Below the pieces are notes generated by a model, which worked only from the letters and a program-made list of their open reading frames with translations, was not told the DNA's origin and ran no database searches. Below are positions 29,108 to 37,379 of a stretch of 64,000 bases of DNA, piece after piece. Position 1 is the stretch's first letter, and the number at the start of each line of letters is the position of its first letter. Origin of the DNA: Anabaena sphaerica FACHB-251 (GTDB taxonomy: Bacteria; Cyanobacteriota; Cyanobacteriia; Cyanobacteriales; Nostocaceae). The DNA is taken from the NCBI RefSeq assembly GCF_014696825.1, contig NZ_JACJQU010000011.1:1-64000 (forward strand). The letters are read 5' to 3'. A program made the translations under genes and the position numbers.

Positions 29108-30523
29108 ATGAAAGAAGAAGAAAAATCAATAGTAAATACTCTAGAAAACCAGGCTTGGGAACTTCTAGAAAAATCAGTAACTTATTATAAAGGTAATCCT
29201 ATAGGAACAATAACTGTTTGTGATCAAACACAAGCTATATTAAATTTCGATCATTGCTTTATTCGTGATTTTGTGCCATCAGCTTTACTTTTTCTGATCA
29301 AAGGTAGATATGATATTGTACGTAACTTTCTCGAAGAGACGTTAAAATTACAACCAAAAAAAAGCCAATTTAATGCTTATACACCAAGTAAAGGTTTGAT
29401 ACCAGCCAGTTTTCAAGTTGTATCAATAGATGGAGAAGAATCCTTAGAAGCGGATTTTGGTGAACAAGGTATAGCTAGAGTTACACCTGTTGATTCTTGT
29501 CTGTGGTGGATTATTATCTTACACGCTTATGTGAAAGCGACAAAAGATGTAAAATTTGCCATGCAGCCTCAATTTCAGCAAGGCATTATGTTAATAATGG
29601 AACTTTGTTTAGCGACTCGGTTTGATATGAACCCAACGCTATTAGTTCCTGATGGTGCTTGTATGATTTACCGTCGGATGGGTATTTATGGCTATCCTTT
29701 AGAAATTCAATCTTTATTTTATGCCGCTTTACGTGCAGCACGTAAATTATTAATTTGTGCAGGTGATGAAGAGATTGTTACAGCTATTGAGAATCGCTTA
29801 CCTTTATTAAGAGATCATATTCGTCATCATTATTGGATAGATATGAAACGCCTCAATGTTATCTATCGTTTTAAAAGTGAAGAATATGGACATACAGCAG
29901 TAAACCAATTCAATGTCTATGCAGATTCAATTCCCTATGCTGATTTATCTGTTTGGTTGCCAAAACATGGTGGTTATCTAGCCGGAAATGTTGGACCTTC
30001 TCAATTAGATACTCGTTTCTTTTCTCTGGGAAATTTAATGGCTATTATTTGTTCTCTCACTAATGAACGTCAGTCCCAAGCAATTATGAATTTAATTGAA
30101 GAACAATGGGATGATTTAGTGGGAAAAATGCCTATGAAAATCTGTTTTCCGGCTTTATCAAAATCTGAATATAAAATTTTTACCGGTTGTGACCCTAAAA
30201 ATACACCTTGGTCATATCATAATGGTGGTAATTGGCCAGTTTTGTTGTGGGTTTTAACTGCTGCCGCTCAAAAAACAGGTAGAACTGATCTGAGTGAACG
30301 TGCTGTGGAAATTGCTCAAGCAAGGCTGAGTCAAGATGAATGGCCAGAATATTACGATGGTGCGCGTGGGTCATTAATTGGTAAAGAAGCGAGGAGATAT
30401 CAAACTTGGACAATTACAGGTTTTTTATTAGCAAAAGAATTAATGCGAAATCCTGCTTATTTAGAGTTAATTAATTTTGGAGAATCTGATATTGAGAAGG
30501 ATGAACGATTTTGTGATGTATAG
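29108..30523 (+). CDS. GH100 invertase paralogue with Tyr replacing catalytic Asp188
   Basis: This 471-residue protein aligns without gaps to the preceding invertase for at least the first 420 residues, so it is a tandem paralogue. The catalytic Glu414 (EWPEYYDG) is kept. In the other catalytic motif the sequence is PDGACMIYRRMGIYGYPLEI, with a TAC tyrosine codon at position 188 where the first copy and the family have Asp. A single G-to-T change explains it. Loss of that acid should abolish or greatly lower hydrolysis. The rest of the fold is well conserved, which argues for a kept function (binding, regulation or altered chemistry) rather than decay. It has its own likely promoter. Confidence 0.9.
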   Translation: MKEEEKSIVNTLENQAWELLEKSVTYYKGNPIGTITVCDQTQAILNFDHCFIRDFVPSALLFLIKGRYDIVRNFLEETLKLQPKKSQFNAYTPSKGLIPASFQVVSIDGEESLEADFGEQGIARVTPVDSCLWWIIILHAYVKATKDVKFAMQPQFQQGIMLIMELCLATRFDMNPTLLVPDGACMIYRRMGIYGYPLEIQSLFYAALRAARKLLICAGDEEIVTAIENRLPLLRDHIRHHYWIDMKRLNVIYRFKSEEYGHTAVNQFNVYADSIPYADLSVWLPKHGGYLAGNVGPSQLDTRFFSLGNLMAIICSLTNERQSQAIMNLIEEQWDDLVGKMPMKICFPALSKSEYKIFTGCDPKNTPWSYHNGGNWPVLLWVLTAAAQKTGRTDLSERAVEIAQARLSQDEWPEYYDGARGSLIGKEARRYQTWTITGFLLAKELMRNPAYLELINFGESDIEKDERFCDV

Positions 30524-30565
30524 TAGAGATAGGGAACAAATGACAGTGTTAAAATTGTGTTATTG

Positions 30566-31771
30566 CTAAAGGTTGGAAGATATCAAGCATTGGCGGAAAT
30601 TATGATGATAAAGGCGATAAACCGTAACATCAGTGATAGTTTCTACCTGTAAAAACTCAAACCAAGATTCTAAAATTTCCTCTACATCAAATTCATCACA
30701 ATCTAGGAAATTGGCAATATCTGCAACAGAGATAGGTTGTGTTTTCTCTGCTAAAACTTTCAAAATTGCTAGAGCAAAATCTTCATCTGTCGAGTCCAGC
30801 ATTTTTTGTAAATGCTGTTGGTAATAAGATTCTAAACCAGGTGATAGAGAGGTTTCTAACTGGGAAGGTTCGGTATAGAAACCGTCAGCAATAGCAGCTA
30901 AAACTTGACTCACGTACATGAAATTATTTTCGCTGCGGTTGGTTAAGTTAGAAATAAATTCTGCTTCATTTATTTGGTGGGTATTTAACCAAGATTTGAT
31001 AATAGACCTCTCCCCCAACCCCTATCCTGCGAGGAAAGGGGAGTTAGATAATTCTTGTTCCCCCATTCCCTTGTAGGGAAGGGGGGTTAGGGGGGTTAGG
31101 TTTTTTATAATATAAGCTTGAATATCTTGTTTATTTTCCTCTGGATAATCTGCTAAATTCAAACTTTGCACCGGTGCTTCAATTAATAAACCGGAATTAC
31201 TTGATAAAAACGGACGACGGGAAAGGAGAAAATACACCCCTTGGGGAAGGTAGCGGGGAAGATAAAAAATATTTGTTCCTGGTGGTTGTAAATTGCGGTT
31301 GATGCAGTTTAACCCGTCAATGACAATAATTAATTTTTGATTTGGTTGTAAACTGTCGCTGATTTGTTGGAGAAGCAAGGATAAAAACCAACTCCCTTCT
31401 GTTGCGTTATCTGGTAAATTTGGCAGGGATATATTTTGAAAGTTGGCGATAATTTGAGAACATACATAAGTTAAAAATTCCGCAGCGTGATTTTTACCCT
31501 CTAACTCCGCGTTGTAATAAATAACATGAGGATTTTCCTGAATATATTTAGCAATAATCGCACCTTTACCGCTACCCGGTGCGCCGATAATCGTAAAATA
31601 ACCCCGGTTATAGCGGTGGAGAAAATTATTAATAGCAGTAAACACGAAATCACGACCGATAAAATTCGCGCTTTTGGTGTTAATAACTTCCGTGAATTGT
31701 TGCTGAGTATCCAGGTAATTATTAACCGTTGGTGGTCTGGGTGTGGAGTTCATAAATTCACTCTCCCGCAT
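30566..31771 (-). pseudogene. STAND-type NTPase interrupted by a 102-bp repeat insertion
   Basis: The N-terminal part (31022-31771) has Walker A IIGAPGSGKGAIIAKY, a Walker B-like KLIIVIDGLNCI, and the sensor-like YFLLSRRPFL. The C-terminal part (30566-31018) reads SIIKSWLNTHQINEAEFISN and the winged-helix region typical of cyanobacterial STAND ATPases. The two parts are in the same frame. Between them sits a C/G-rich repeat flanked by an ATAATA duplication that brings a TAG stop at 31022. Removing the element and one duplication gives continuous IQAYIIKSWLN. The upstream WD40 gene overlaps the first ATG by 14 bases. MNSTPRP (31753) is a better-placed start behind GGGAGAG. Only a truncated NTPase is made unless the stop is bypassed. 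Confidence 0.8.
31005..31106. mobile_element. Miniature repeat element inserted in the NTPase gene
   Basis: A 102-bp C/G-rich element with internal hairpins is flanked by the direct repeat ATAATA at 30999-31004 and 31107-31112. It belongs to the same family as the intergenic repeats at 14215, 50383 and 57964. Element plus one duplication is 108 bp, a multiple of three, so the reading frame is kept, but an in-frame TAG lies within it. No transposase is encoded. It would have been moved in trans. Confidence 0.8.
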
Positions 31772-34016
31772 TTTCCAACTTTAAAAAATGCACCATCCCC
31801 GAAGCGTCACCCGCAACAATTGTTAACTTATCTGTGAATTTATTGGGGGGTGCAACTGCACAGGAATAGATAGAACTGTCACCTGTGAAAGTAGCTATAA
31901 TTTCCCCCGTCTCTAAATTCCACACCTTCACAGTATTGTCTAAAGAACCAGAAATCACCCGTTTAGAGTCGGTTGTGACTGCGACTGCGTATACCGAATC
32001 ACTGTGACCTCTCAGGGTTAATTGTTCCTCCCCTGTCTCTAAATTCCACACCTTCACAGTTTCATCAGATGAACCAGAAATTACCCGTTGAGAGTCGGCT
32101 GTGACTGCGACTGCTGATACCAAATCACTGTGACCTGTAAAGGTGAACTGTTCCTCTCCTGTCCCTAAATTCCACACCTTCACAGTTTCATCAGATGAAC
32201 CAGAAATCACCCATTTAGAGTCGGCTGTGACTGCGACTGCTGATACCCCACCGCTATGACCTTTGAGGGTGAACTGTTCCTCTCCTGTCTCTAAATTCCA
32301 CACCTTGACAGTTTCGTCAGATGAACCAGAAATTACCCGTTGAGAGTCGGCTGTGACTGCGACTGCGTATACCGAATCACTGTGACCTCTCAGGGTAAAC
32401 TGTTCCTCCCCTGTCTCTAAATTCCACACCTTGACAGTTTCGTCATATAAACCAGAAATCACCCGTTGAGAGTCGGCTGTGACTGCGACTGCTAATACCG
32501 AATCACTATCACCTCTCAGGGTGAACTGTTCCTCTCCTGTCTCTAAATTCCACACCTTGACAGTTTCGTCATATGAACCAGAAATCACCCGTTTAGAGTC
32601 GGTTGTGACTGCGACTGCGTATACCGAATCACTATGACCTTTCACGGTGAACTCTTTCTCCCCTGTCTCTAAATTCCACACCTTGACAGTTTTGTCACCG
32701 GAACCAGAAATCATCCGTTTGCCGTCGGTTGTGACTGCGACTGCTAATACCGAACTACTATGACCTTTCACGGTGAACTCTTTCTCCCCTGTCTCTAAAT
32801 TCCACACCTTGACAGTTTTGTCACCGGAACCAGAAATCATCCGTTTGCCGTCGGTTGTGACTGCGACTGCTAATACCGAACGACCATGACCTCTCAAGGT
32901 TAACTGTACCACCCCTGTCTCTAAATTCCACACCTTGACAGTATTGTCATATGAACCAGAAATCACCCGTTTAGAGTCGGCTGTGACTGCGACTGCTAAT
33001 ACCCAACTACTATGACCTTTGAGGGTGAACTGTACCACCCCTGTCTCTAAATTCCACACCTTCACAGTTTCGTCCCAAGATGCAGAAATCACTCGTTTAG
33101 AGTCAGCTGTGACTGCAACTGCTCTTACCCCACCGCTATGACCTCTCAGGGTGAATTGTTCCTCCCCTGTCTCTAAATTCCACACCTTCACAGTATTGTC
33201 AGATGAACCAGAAATCACCCGTTTAGAGTCGACTGTGACTGCAACTGCTCTTACCCCACCGCTATGACCTCTCAGGGTGAATTGTTCCTCCCCTGTCTCT
33301 AAATTCCACACCTTCACAGTATTGTCAGATGAACCAGAAATCACCCGTTTAGAGTCGACTGTGACTGCGACTGCTCTTACCCCACCGCTATGACCTCTCA
33401 GGGTGAACTGTTCCTCCCCCGTCTCTAAATTCCACACCTTGACAGTATTGTCTTCTGAACCAGAAATTACCCGTTTTCCGTCGGCTGTGACTGCGACTGC
33501 GTTTACCCAACTACTATGACCTGAGAGGGTGCGGAGTAACCTTCCTCCTGGTGGTGTGAGACTGGGGGTGAGGGTACGCAACCAAGGGTGAGTTTGAGTT
33601 TGTGATATTTGTTGTAATAGTTGTTGAATTTCTGTGGTGTGGATAGCTTGTAACCTTCCCCATAATTGACTAGGTAATTGTTGTTTATCCTGGGTGACAA
33701 TATGTGCCGACAGTCGCAGCGCACTTTGAATATATTTTAAGGTTTCGGTTTGGTCTGGGTGGTTTTGGGTTTGGTTATCATCTAGTAAATCATAATCTTC
33801 TATTAATGCCTGAATTCCAAATTCGGGATGATTAATTTTGGCGGATATGAATTTATAATCTGTGAGAGTTTGGTAATATTCAGCTAAATTTTCTGGTTTT
33901 CTTAAGACTGAGTTTGCCAAAGAATAAGGCAAACTCAAGTAAATTTTAAGAGCGAATTTATCCATAGATAAACCTTGTTTACCTGCTTCTTGGTTGAGAA
34001 ATTCTTGCCAAGTCAT
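31758..34016 (-). CDS. WD40 protein with 13 nearly identical repeats and an N-terminal helical domain
   Basis: Residues 1-160 are helical and resemble the linker that joins STAND ATPases to WD40 propellers (ALIEDYDLL, LSAHIVTQDKQQLPSQLWGR). From residue 161, thirteen 42-residue WD40 repeats of the type HSGGVRAVAVTVDSKRVISG follow, encoded by a 126-base unit, with a diverged fourteenth at the end. That is enough for two seven-bladed propellers. Repeats 2 and 3 are identical in protein. Differences cluster at the positions after the GH dipeptide and around SGSxDxT, on the expected binding face. The NTPase that normally precedes these domains is encoded by the next gene, overlapping by 14 bases. 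A role as sensor of a split STAND system is inferred. Confidence 0.88.
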   Translation of the reverse strand: MTWQEFLNQEAGKQGLSMDKFALKIYLSLPYSLANSVLRKPENLAEYYQTLTDYKFISAKINHPEFGIQALIEDYDLLDDNQTQNHPDQTETLKYIQSALRLSAHIVTQDKQQLPSQLWGRLQAIHTTEIQQLLQQISQTQTHPWLRTLTPSLTPPGGRLLRTLSGHSSWVNAVAVTADGKRVISGSEDNTVKVWNLETGEEQFTLRGHSGGVRAVAVTVDSKRVISGSSDNTVKVWNLETGEEQFTLRGHSGGVRAVAVTVDSKRVISGSSDNTVKVWNLETGEEQFTLRGHSGGVRAVAVTADSKRVISASWDETVKVWNLETGVVQFTLKGHSSWVLAVAVTADSKRVISGSYDNTVKVWNLETGVVQLTLRGHGRSVLAVAVTTDGKRMISGSGDKTVKVWNLETGEKEFTVKGHSSSVLAVAVTTDGKRMISGSGDKTVKVWNLETGEKEFTVKGHSDSVYAVAVTTDSKRVISGSYDETVKVWNLETGEEQFTLRGDSDSVLAVAVTADSQRVISGLYDETVKVWNLETGEEQFTLRGHSDSVYAVAVTADSQRVISGSSDETVKVWNLETGEEQFTLKGHSGGVSAVAVTADSKWVISGSSDETVKVWNLGTGEEQFTFTGHSDLVSAVAVTADSQRVISGSSDETVKVWNLETGEEQLTLRGHSDSVYAVAVTTDSKRVISGSLDNTVKVWNLETGEIIATFTGDSSIYSCAVAPPNKFTDKLTIVAGDASGMVHFLKLENAGE

Positions 34017-34118
34017 GGATGTTGTTTAGATTTTAGTAAGGATTATAACTGATTTTTGGTAAAAATGGTCTGGTTAATGTTTTTTAACCGTCATTTTTCG
34101 ATTTGCATTATAAACCGC

Positions 34119-34166
34119 CTGGGAATCAATTCCCAGTCTCATAGCGAAAGTCTACTAAAGTAGACT
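34119..34166. repeat. Double-hairpin repeat
   Basis: CTGGGAAT/ATTCCCAG (34119-34136) is followed by tctcatagcgaa and AGTCTACT/AGTAGACT (34149-34166). The architecture and linker match the copy at 11643-11692. Confidence 0.85.
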
Positions 34167-34198
34167 CAAAGAGGTTTTTGGATGTTTCAGTGACAACC

Positions 34199-34263
34199 AG
34201 ATCCCCGACTTCTGCAATCAATTCACAATTTATTGACAGGATAATAAAAGAAGTCGGGGATCT
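34199..34263. repeat. 65-bp element with 15-bp perfect inverted ends
   Basis: AGATCCCCGACTTCT and its exact reverse complement bound an AT-rich centre. A second 65-bp copy with the same ends and a different centre lies at 46631-46695. It behaves like a small dispersed hairpin element. Confidence 0.9.
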
Positions 34264-34478
34264 TATCACTCCACTCCTAAATGCTTACATGAATTCTAAT
34301 ATTTATACCTTCAATATACTTTCAATATACATCTAATGTACTTTGCATATACTTTACTTTATATCTACTTTGAATATACCTATCTCTATACTTGCACTAG
34401 ACTTCATCTCTGGAGATTCATGACAAGATAAAAACATGAAAGGAGCCAAAAACATTAATATAAAAGGTGAGTAAAACC

Positions 34479-34832
34479 ATGAAACAAGCAATTAATAACG
34501 AATTACTCCGCCAAGCAAAACTAACTTTTAACGTCGCTGTGTCTGTCTCTGCTATTTCAGCTATGATTACTTTATCTGGAGTAGCTTTAATCTATTTCAA
34601 TAAAATCTCAGAAGCGAGTTTAACTGCAACAGGACTTACGCAAAACAGAGCGGAAGTAGGGGTAATTCATGAATTACCCCTACGCAAGAATCAGGTTTTG
34701 AGTTCAATCTTGCGTAAGTCCTATGCAAGTGCTGGTGCTTTAGCAACTATGACTAGCTTGAATATGGCTAAAGAATCTAAAGATGAACTTTTGAAAATTC
34801 TGGAAGAAGAGGAAGAAGAACACGGAAAGTAA
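34479..34832 (+). CDS. Small membrane protein of the cyanobacterial TRADD-N-associated 2-TM type, carrying an in-frame insertion
   Basis: The start is ATG 34479, behind AAGGTGAG. A GTG four codons earlier is the longer option. MKQAINNELLRQAKLTFNVA leads into a hydrophobic helix (VSVSAISAMITLSGVALIYF). After SLTA comes a 33-residue segment (TGLTQNRAEVGV...RKSYA) encoded by an inserted repeat, and then SAGALATMTSLNMAKESKDE and an acidic tail. Without the insertion the sequence matches the short two-helix domain known beside cyanobacterial TRADD-N/STAND conflict genes (from memory of that family). The insertion lies between the two hydrophobic parts. Its neighbour, divergently across the gap, is the WD40/NTPase pair, which suits a membrane effector or anchor. 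That role is inferred. Confidence 0.7.
   Translation: MKQAINNELLRQAKLTFNVAVSVSAISAMITLSGVALIYFNKISEASLTATGLTQNRAEVGVIHELPLRKNQVLSSILRKSYASAGALATMTSLNMAKESKDELLKILEEEEEEHGK
34629..34723. mobile_element. 95-bp miniature element inserted in frame
   Basis: The inverted ends are AGGACTTACGCA and TGCGTAAGTCCT, with an internal palindrome around ggggtaattcatgaattacc. The direct repeat TGCA flanks it (34625-34628 and 34724-34727). Element plus one duplication is 99 bp, exactly 33 codons, with no stop in the host frame. A half copy of the end sequence is at 25743. Confidence 0.85.
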
Positions 34833-34845
34833 TTAGCCAAATTCA

Positions 34846-34894
34846 CCCGGAAATTGATTTCCGGGCTAATAGCTCAAGTAGGTTAAAACCTACT
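34846..34894. repeat. Diverged double-hairpin repeat
   Basis: CCCGGAAATTGATTTCCGGG (34846-34865) and then AGTAGG..CCTACT (34877-34894) repeat the two-hairpin plan of 11643-11692 with changed but compensated stems. A degraded inverted copy follows at about 34955-35005. Confidence 0.75.
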
Positions 34895-35070
34895 ATGATT
34901 AACTCAAACTTCAATCATAATTGATGGAAAAATATCTAATTAATGAATTGAAAATAGTCGGTTAAAACAGACTTCTGCTATGAGACTCTTAATTTATTCC
35001 CTGGCTGTTAAAATCTAGGAATGAAGAACACATAAATCACACCTTACAGTGAAAACTGTCCCTACCTTCC

Positions 35071-36411
35071 ATGACTAATTCCCGTCAAGTTGCATTTACC
35101 GCCCTGAAAGAAGTACACAAAGGAGCTTATGCTGATGTAGCCCTCGACCGTGTATTACAAAAGTATAAATTACCCGACAATGACCGTCGGTTAATGACAG
35201 AATTAGTCTATGGCTGTGTAAGAAGACAACGCACCCTAGACACTATCATTGACCAACTCGCTACCAAAAAAGCGCAGCAACAACCACCAGACCTCCGCAC
35301 TATTTTACATCTCGGTTTATATCAACTGCGTTATCAAGAAAAAATCCCTGATTCTGCTGCTGTAAATACCACAGTTGAACTAGCAAAAGAAAACGGTATT
35401 TCTGGTTTAACAGGGTTTGTTAATGGTTTTTTACGTCAATATCTACGTCTTTTAGAAACATCATCAGAACCTTTAAAATTACCTGAAAATCCGGTAGAAA
35501 GATTGGGAATTTTACATAGTTTTCCCGATTGGATAATTGAAGTTTGGTTATCACAATTAGGTTTTGCAGAAACAGAAAAACTCTGTGCATGGATGAATCA
35601 AACCCCGACAATTGATTTACGGGTAAATATTCTTCGCAGTTCATTAGAAGAGGTAGAATCAGCTTTTGAATCTGCTGGTGTTTTAGTGAGACCTATTCCC
35701 CATTTACCCCAAGCTTTAAGATTAATTAGTAGTACCGGAGCAATTCAAAATTTACCAGGTTTCCGTGATGGTTGGTGGACTATTCAAGATAGTAGCGCCC
35801 AATTAGTTGGTCATTTGCTTGACCCTAAACCTGGTGATGTGGTGATTGATGCTTGTGCAGCACCAGGGGGGAAAACTACTCATATTGCTGAATTAATGGG
35901 AGATAAAGGCAAAATTTACGCTTGTGATCAAACCGCTTCCCGATTACGTAAACTCAAGGAAAACGCTCAACGTCTGAATTTACAATCTATCGAAATCTGC
36001 ACGGGTGATACTCGCAACTTGACCCAATTTCACAACGTCGCTGATCGTGTATTATTAGATGCTCCCTGCTCCGGCTTAGGAACTATGCACCGTCATGCTG
36101 ATGCGCGTTGGCGACAAACTCCGGCTTCTGTTCAGGAACTTTCCCAACTGCAAAAAGAGTTATTATCACATACTGCTAATTTTGTCAAGACTGGAGGAGT
36201 TTTAGTTTATGCAACTTGTACACTGCATCCAGCGGAGAATGAAGAGGTGATTTCTGAATTTTTAGCAGCTAATTCCCATTGGCAAATTGAACATCCCAGC
36301 TTTGATTTCCTGGATATTTCTACCCCAGGGTGGTTAAAGGTATGGCCTCATCAACAGGACATGGATGGTTTTTTCATGGTGCGCTTAAGAAAAACCAAGG
36401 ATTCCGAGTGA
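35071..36411 (+). CDS. rsmB: 16S rRNA (cytosine-967-C5)-methyltransferase
   Basis: This 446-residue protein has an N-terminal NusB-like RNA-binding domain (about 5-135, MTELVYGCVRRQRTLDTIID) and a C-terminal m5C methyltransferase. The SAM motif is VIDACAAPGGKTTHIAELMG. The two catalytic cysteines are in DAPCSGLGTM (about residue 333) and YATCTLHPAENEE (about residue 382). It methylates C967 of 16S rRNA. It is followed after 57 bases by a TerB-like gene on the same strand. Confidence 0.95.
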   Translation: MTNSRQVAFTALKEVHKGAYADVALDRVLQKYKLPDNDRRLMTELVYGCVRRQRTLDTIIDQLATKKAQQQPPDLRTILHLGLYQLRYQEKIPDSAAVNTTVELAKENGISGLTGFVNGFLRQYLRLLETSSEPLKLPENPVERLGILHSFPDWIIEVWLSQLGFAETEKLCAWMNQTPTIDLRVNILRSSLEEVESAFESAGVLVRPIPHLPQALRLISSTGAIQNLPGFRDGWWTIQDSSAQLVGHLLDPKPGDVVIDACAAPGGKTTHIAELMGDKGKIYACDQTASRLRKLKENAQRLNLQSIEICTGDTRNLTQFHNVADRVLLDAPCSGLGTMHRHADARWRQTPASVQELSQLQKELLSHTANFVKTGGVLVYATCTLHPAENEEVISEFLAANSHWQIEHPSFDFLDISTPGWLKVWPHQQDMDGFFMVRLRKTKDSE

Positions 36412-36468
36412 ATACTGCTAACGATTGTACCATTTGATGAAAGACCGAATCTACTAGAGGAGGCAGCA

Positions 36469-36891
36469 ATGGTTAATCATTCCCATGTTAAAAACTTAGT
36501 TAAAATCCTGATTGGAGCAGCTTGGATTGATGGTAGAATCCAGCCGGAAGAAAGACAATATCTGCGGGAAATAGCTCAAGCTAAAGGTTTGGCTAGTGAT
36601 CCAGAGATTAAGCCATGGCTGTATGAATTAGTACCAGTCAAACCAAGTCAATGTTACGAATGGGTGAGAGAGTATTTAGGCGATCGCCCCAGCTTAGAAG
36701 ATTGCGAAAATCTCATTGAAGCTATTAGTGGATTGATTTACAGCGACGGTGAAGTTGCCATTGAAGAAGCTAAACTTCTAACCACATTGCAAGAGTTAAG
36801 TAAATCCCATGATACCACCCAACCAATTTATACCCCACTGCTAAAACAAATTAAAAAGCTTTACCGTCGCTGGGTGGATGTGCAGAATTAG
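36469..36891 (+). CDS. TerB-like protein
   Basis: This 140-residue, all-helical protein has paired acidic motifs typical of TerB/DjlA-like folds: GAAWIDGRIQPEERQYL near the start, and GLIYSDGEVAIEEAKLL in the second half. TerB domains bind metal and take part in tellurite-type stress modules, but solitary cyanobacterial copies have no known job. A good ribosome site (gaggaggcagc) precedes the ATG. It may be co-transcribed with rsmB. Confidence 0.8.
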   Translation: MVNHSHVKNLVKILIGAAWIDGRIQPEERQYLREIAQAKGLASDPEIKPWLYELVPVKPSQCYEWVREYLGDRPSLEDCENLIEAISGLIYSDGEVAIEEAKLLTTLQELSKSHDTTQPIYTPLLKQIKKLYRRWVDVQN

Positions 36892-36895
36892 GGGA

Positions 36896-36990
36896 TTGGG
36901 GAGATGGGGACTGGGGACTGGGGACTGGGAACTGGGGACTGGGAAAAATCTTTTCTCTTTCCTCTTCACTGTCACCTGTCACCTGTCACC
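36896..36990. repeat. GGGGACT and CACCTGT heptamer arrays
   Basis: Heptamers of the ggggact type run at about 36896-36945, and CACCTGT units at about 36968-36990, in the short gap between convergent genes. Confidence 0.88.
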
Positions 36991-37008
36991 TCTTCCTTCT
37001 ACCTCCAA

Positions 37009-37203
37009 TTATTCTTTATCGACTTTGGGTACAAAATCAGGACGATCTTTGCTTTCCCAACCTGCGGGACGTTTTGAGTTGTACCAAGCAATTGAACCGA
37101 TGGTGACAGCAGCAATAAAACCAACTACATACACTAAAGTAAAAGCTAGAGGAAAATGGGGACCGCTTGCTACTGGTGCTGCTATTTCGAGTAATAAAGT
37201 CAT
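37009..37203 (-). CDS. Small single-helix membrane protein, possibly Psb35-like
   Basis: This 64-residue protein has an N-terminal hydrophobic helix (FPLALTLVYVVGF-type, here LAFTLVYVVGFIAAVTIGS) and a polar tail with the strongly conserved-looking WYNSKRPAGWESKDRPDF. I believe this pattern occurs across cyanobacteria in a small photosystem II-associated protein called Psb35, but this is from memory and uncertain. An overlapping frame at 37037-37231 is a shadow. Its own upstream region (37204-37379) separates it from the PBP1A gene on the same strand. Confidence 0.75.
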   Translation of the reverse strand: MTLLLEIAAPVASGPHFPLAFTLVYVVGFIAAVTIGSIAWYNSKRPAGWESKDRPDFVPKVDKE

Positions 37204-37379
37204 GAGTAAATGATCCTACTATGCCTAACACTTCTTAACAAAGTATAAAACTAACTTACCATCTACATCTCCCCGTAGTTTGAAATACTTGCTATTTAGG
37301 GTGTAAAAAACCAGATGTAGCGACGAGGAAGTTAATTTTCTACCATTTTGTGTATTGTAAAACTTCGCCCAATATATTC

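Larger units (their letters stand above)
34017..34478. other. Repeat-rich gap upstream of the WD40 gene
   Basis: This gap holds the double hairpin at 34119-34166, the 65-bp inverted repeat at 34199-34263, and an AT-rich zone at about 34300-34395 with several spaced copies of atatact/tatactt. The last could be a promoter or a protein-binding array for the small membrane protein that follows. No gene is seen. Confidence 0.5.

Noticed and set aside
31880-33540. 126-bp periodic DNA repeats as a possible repeat array
   Set aside because: They encode WD40 blades in one continuous open frame, so the periodicity is explained by the protein.
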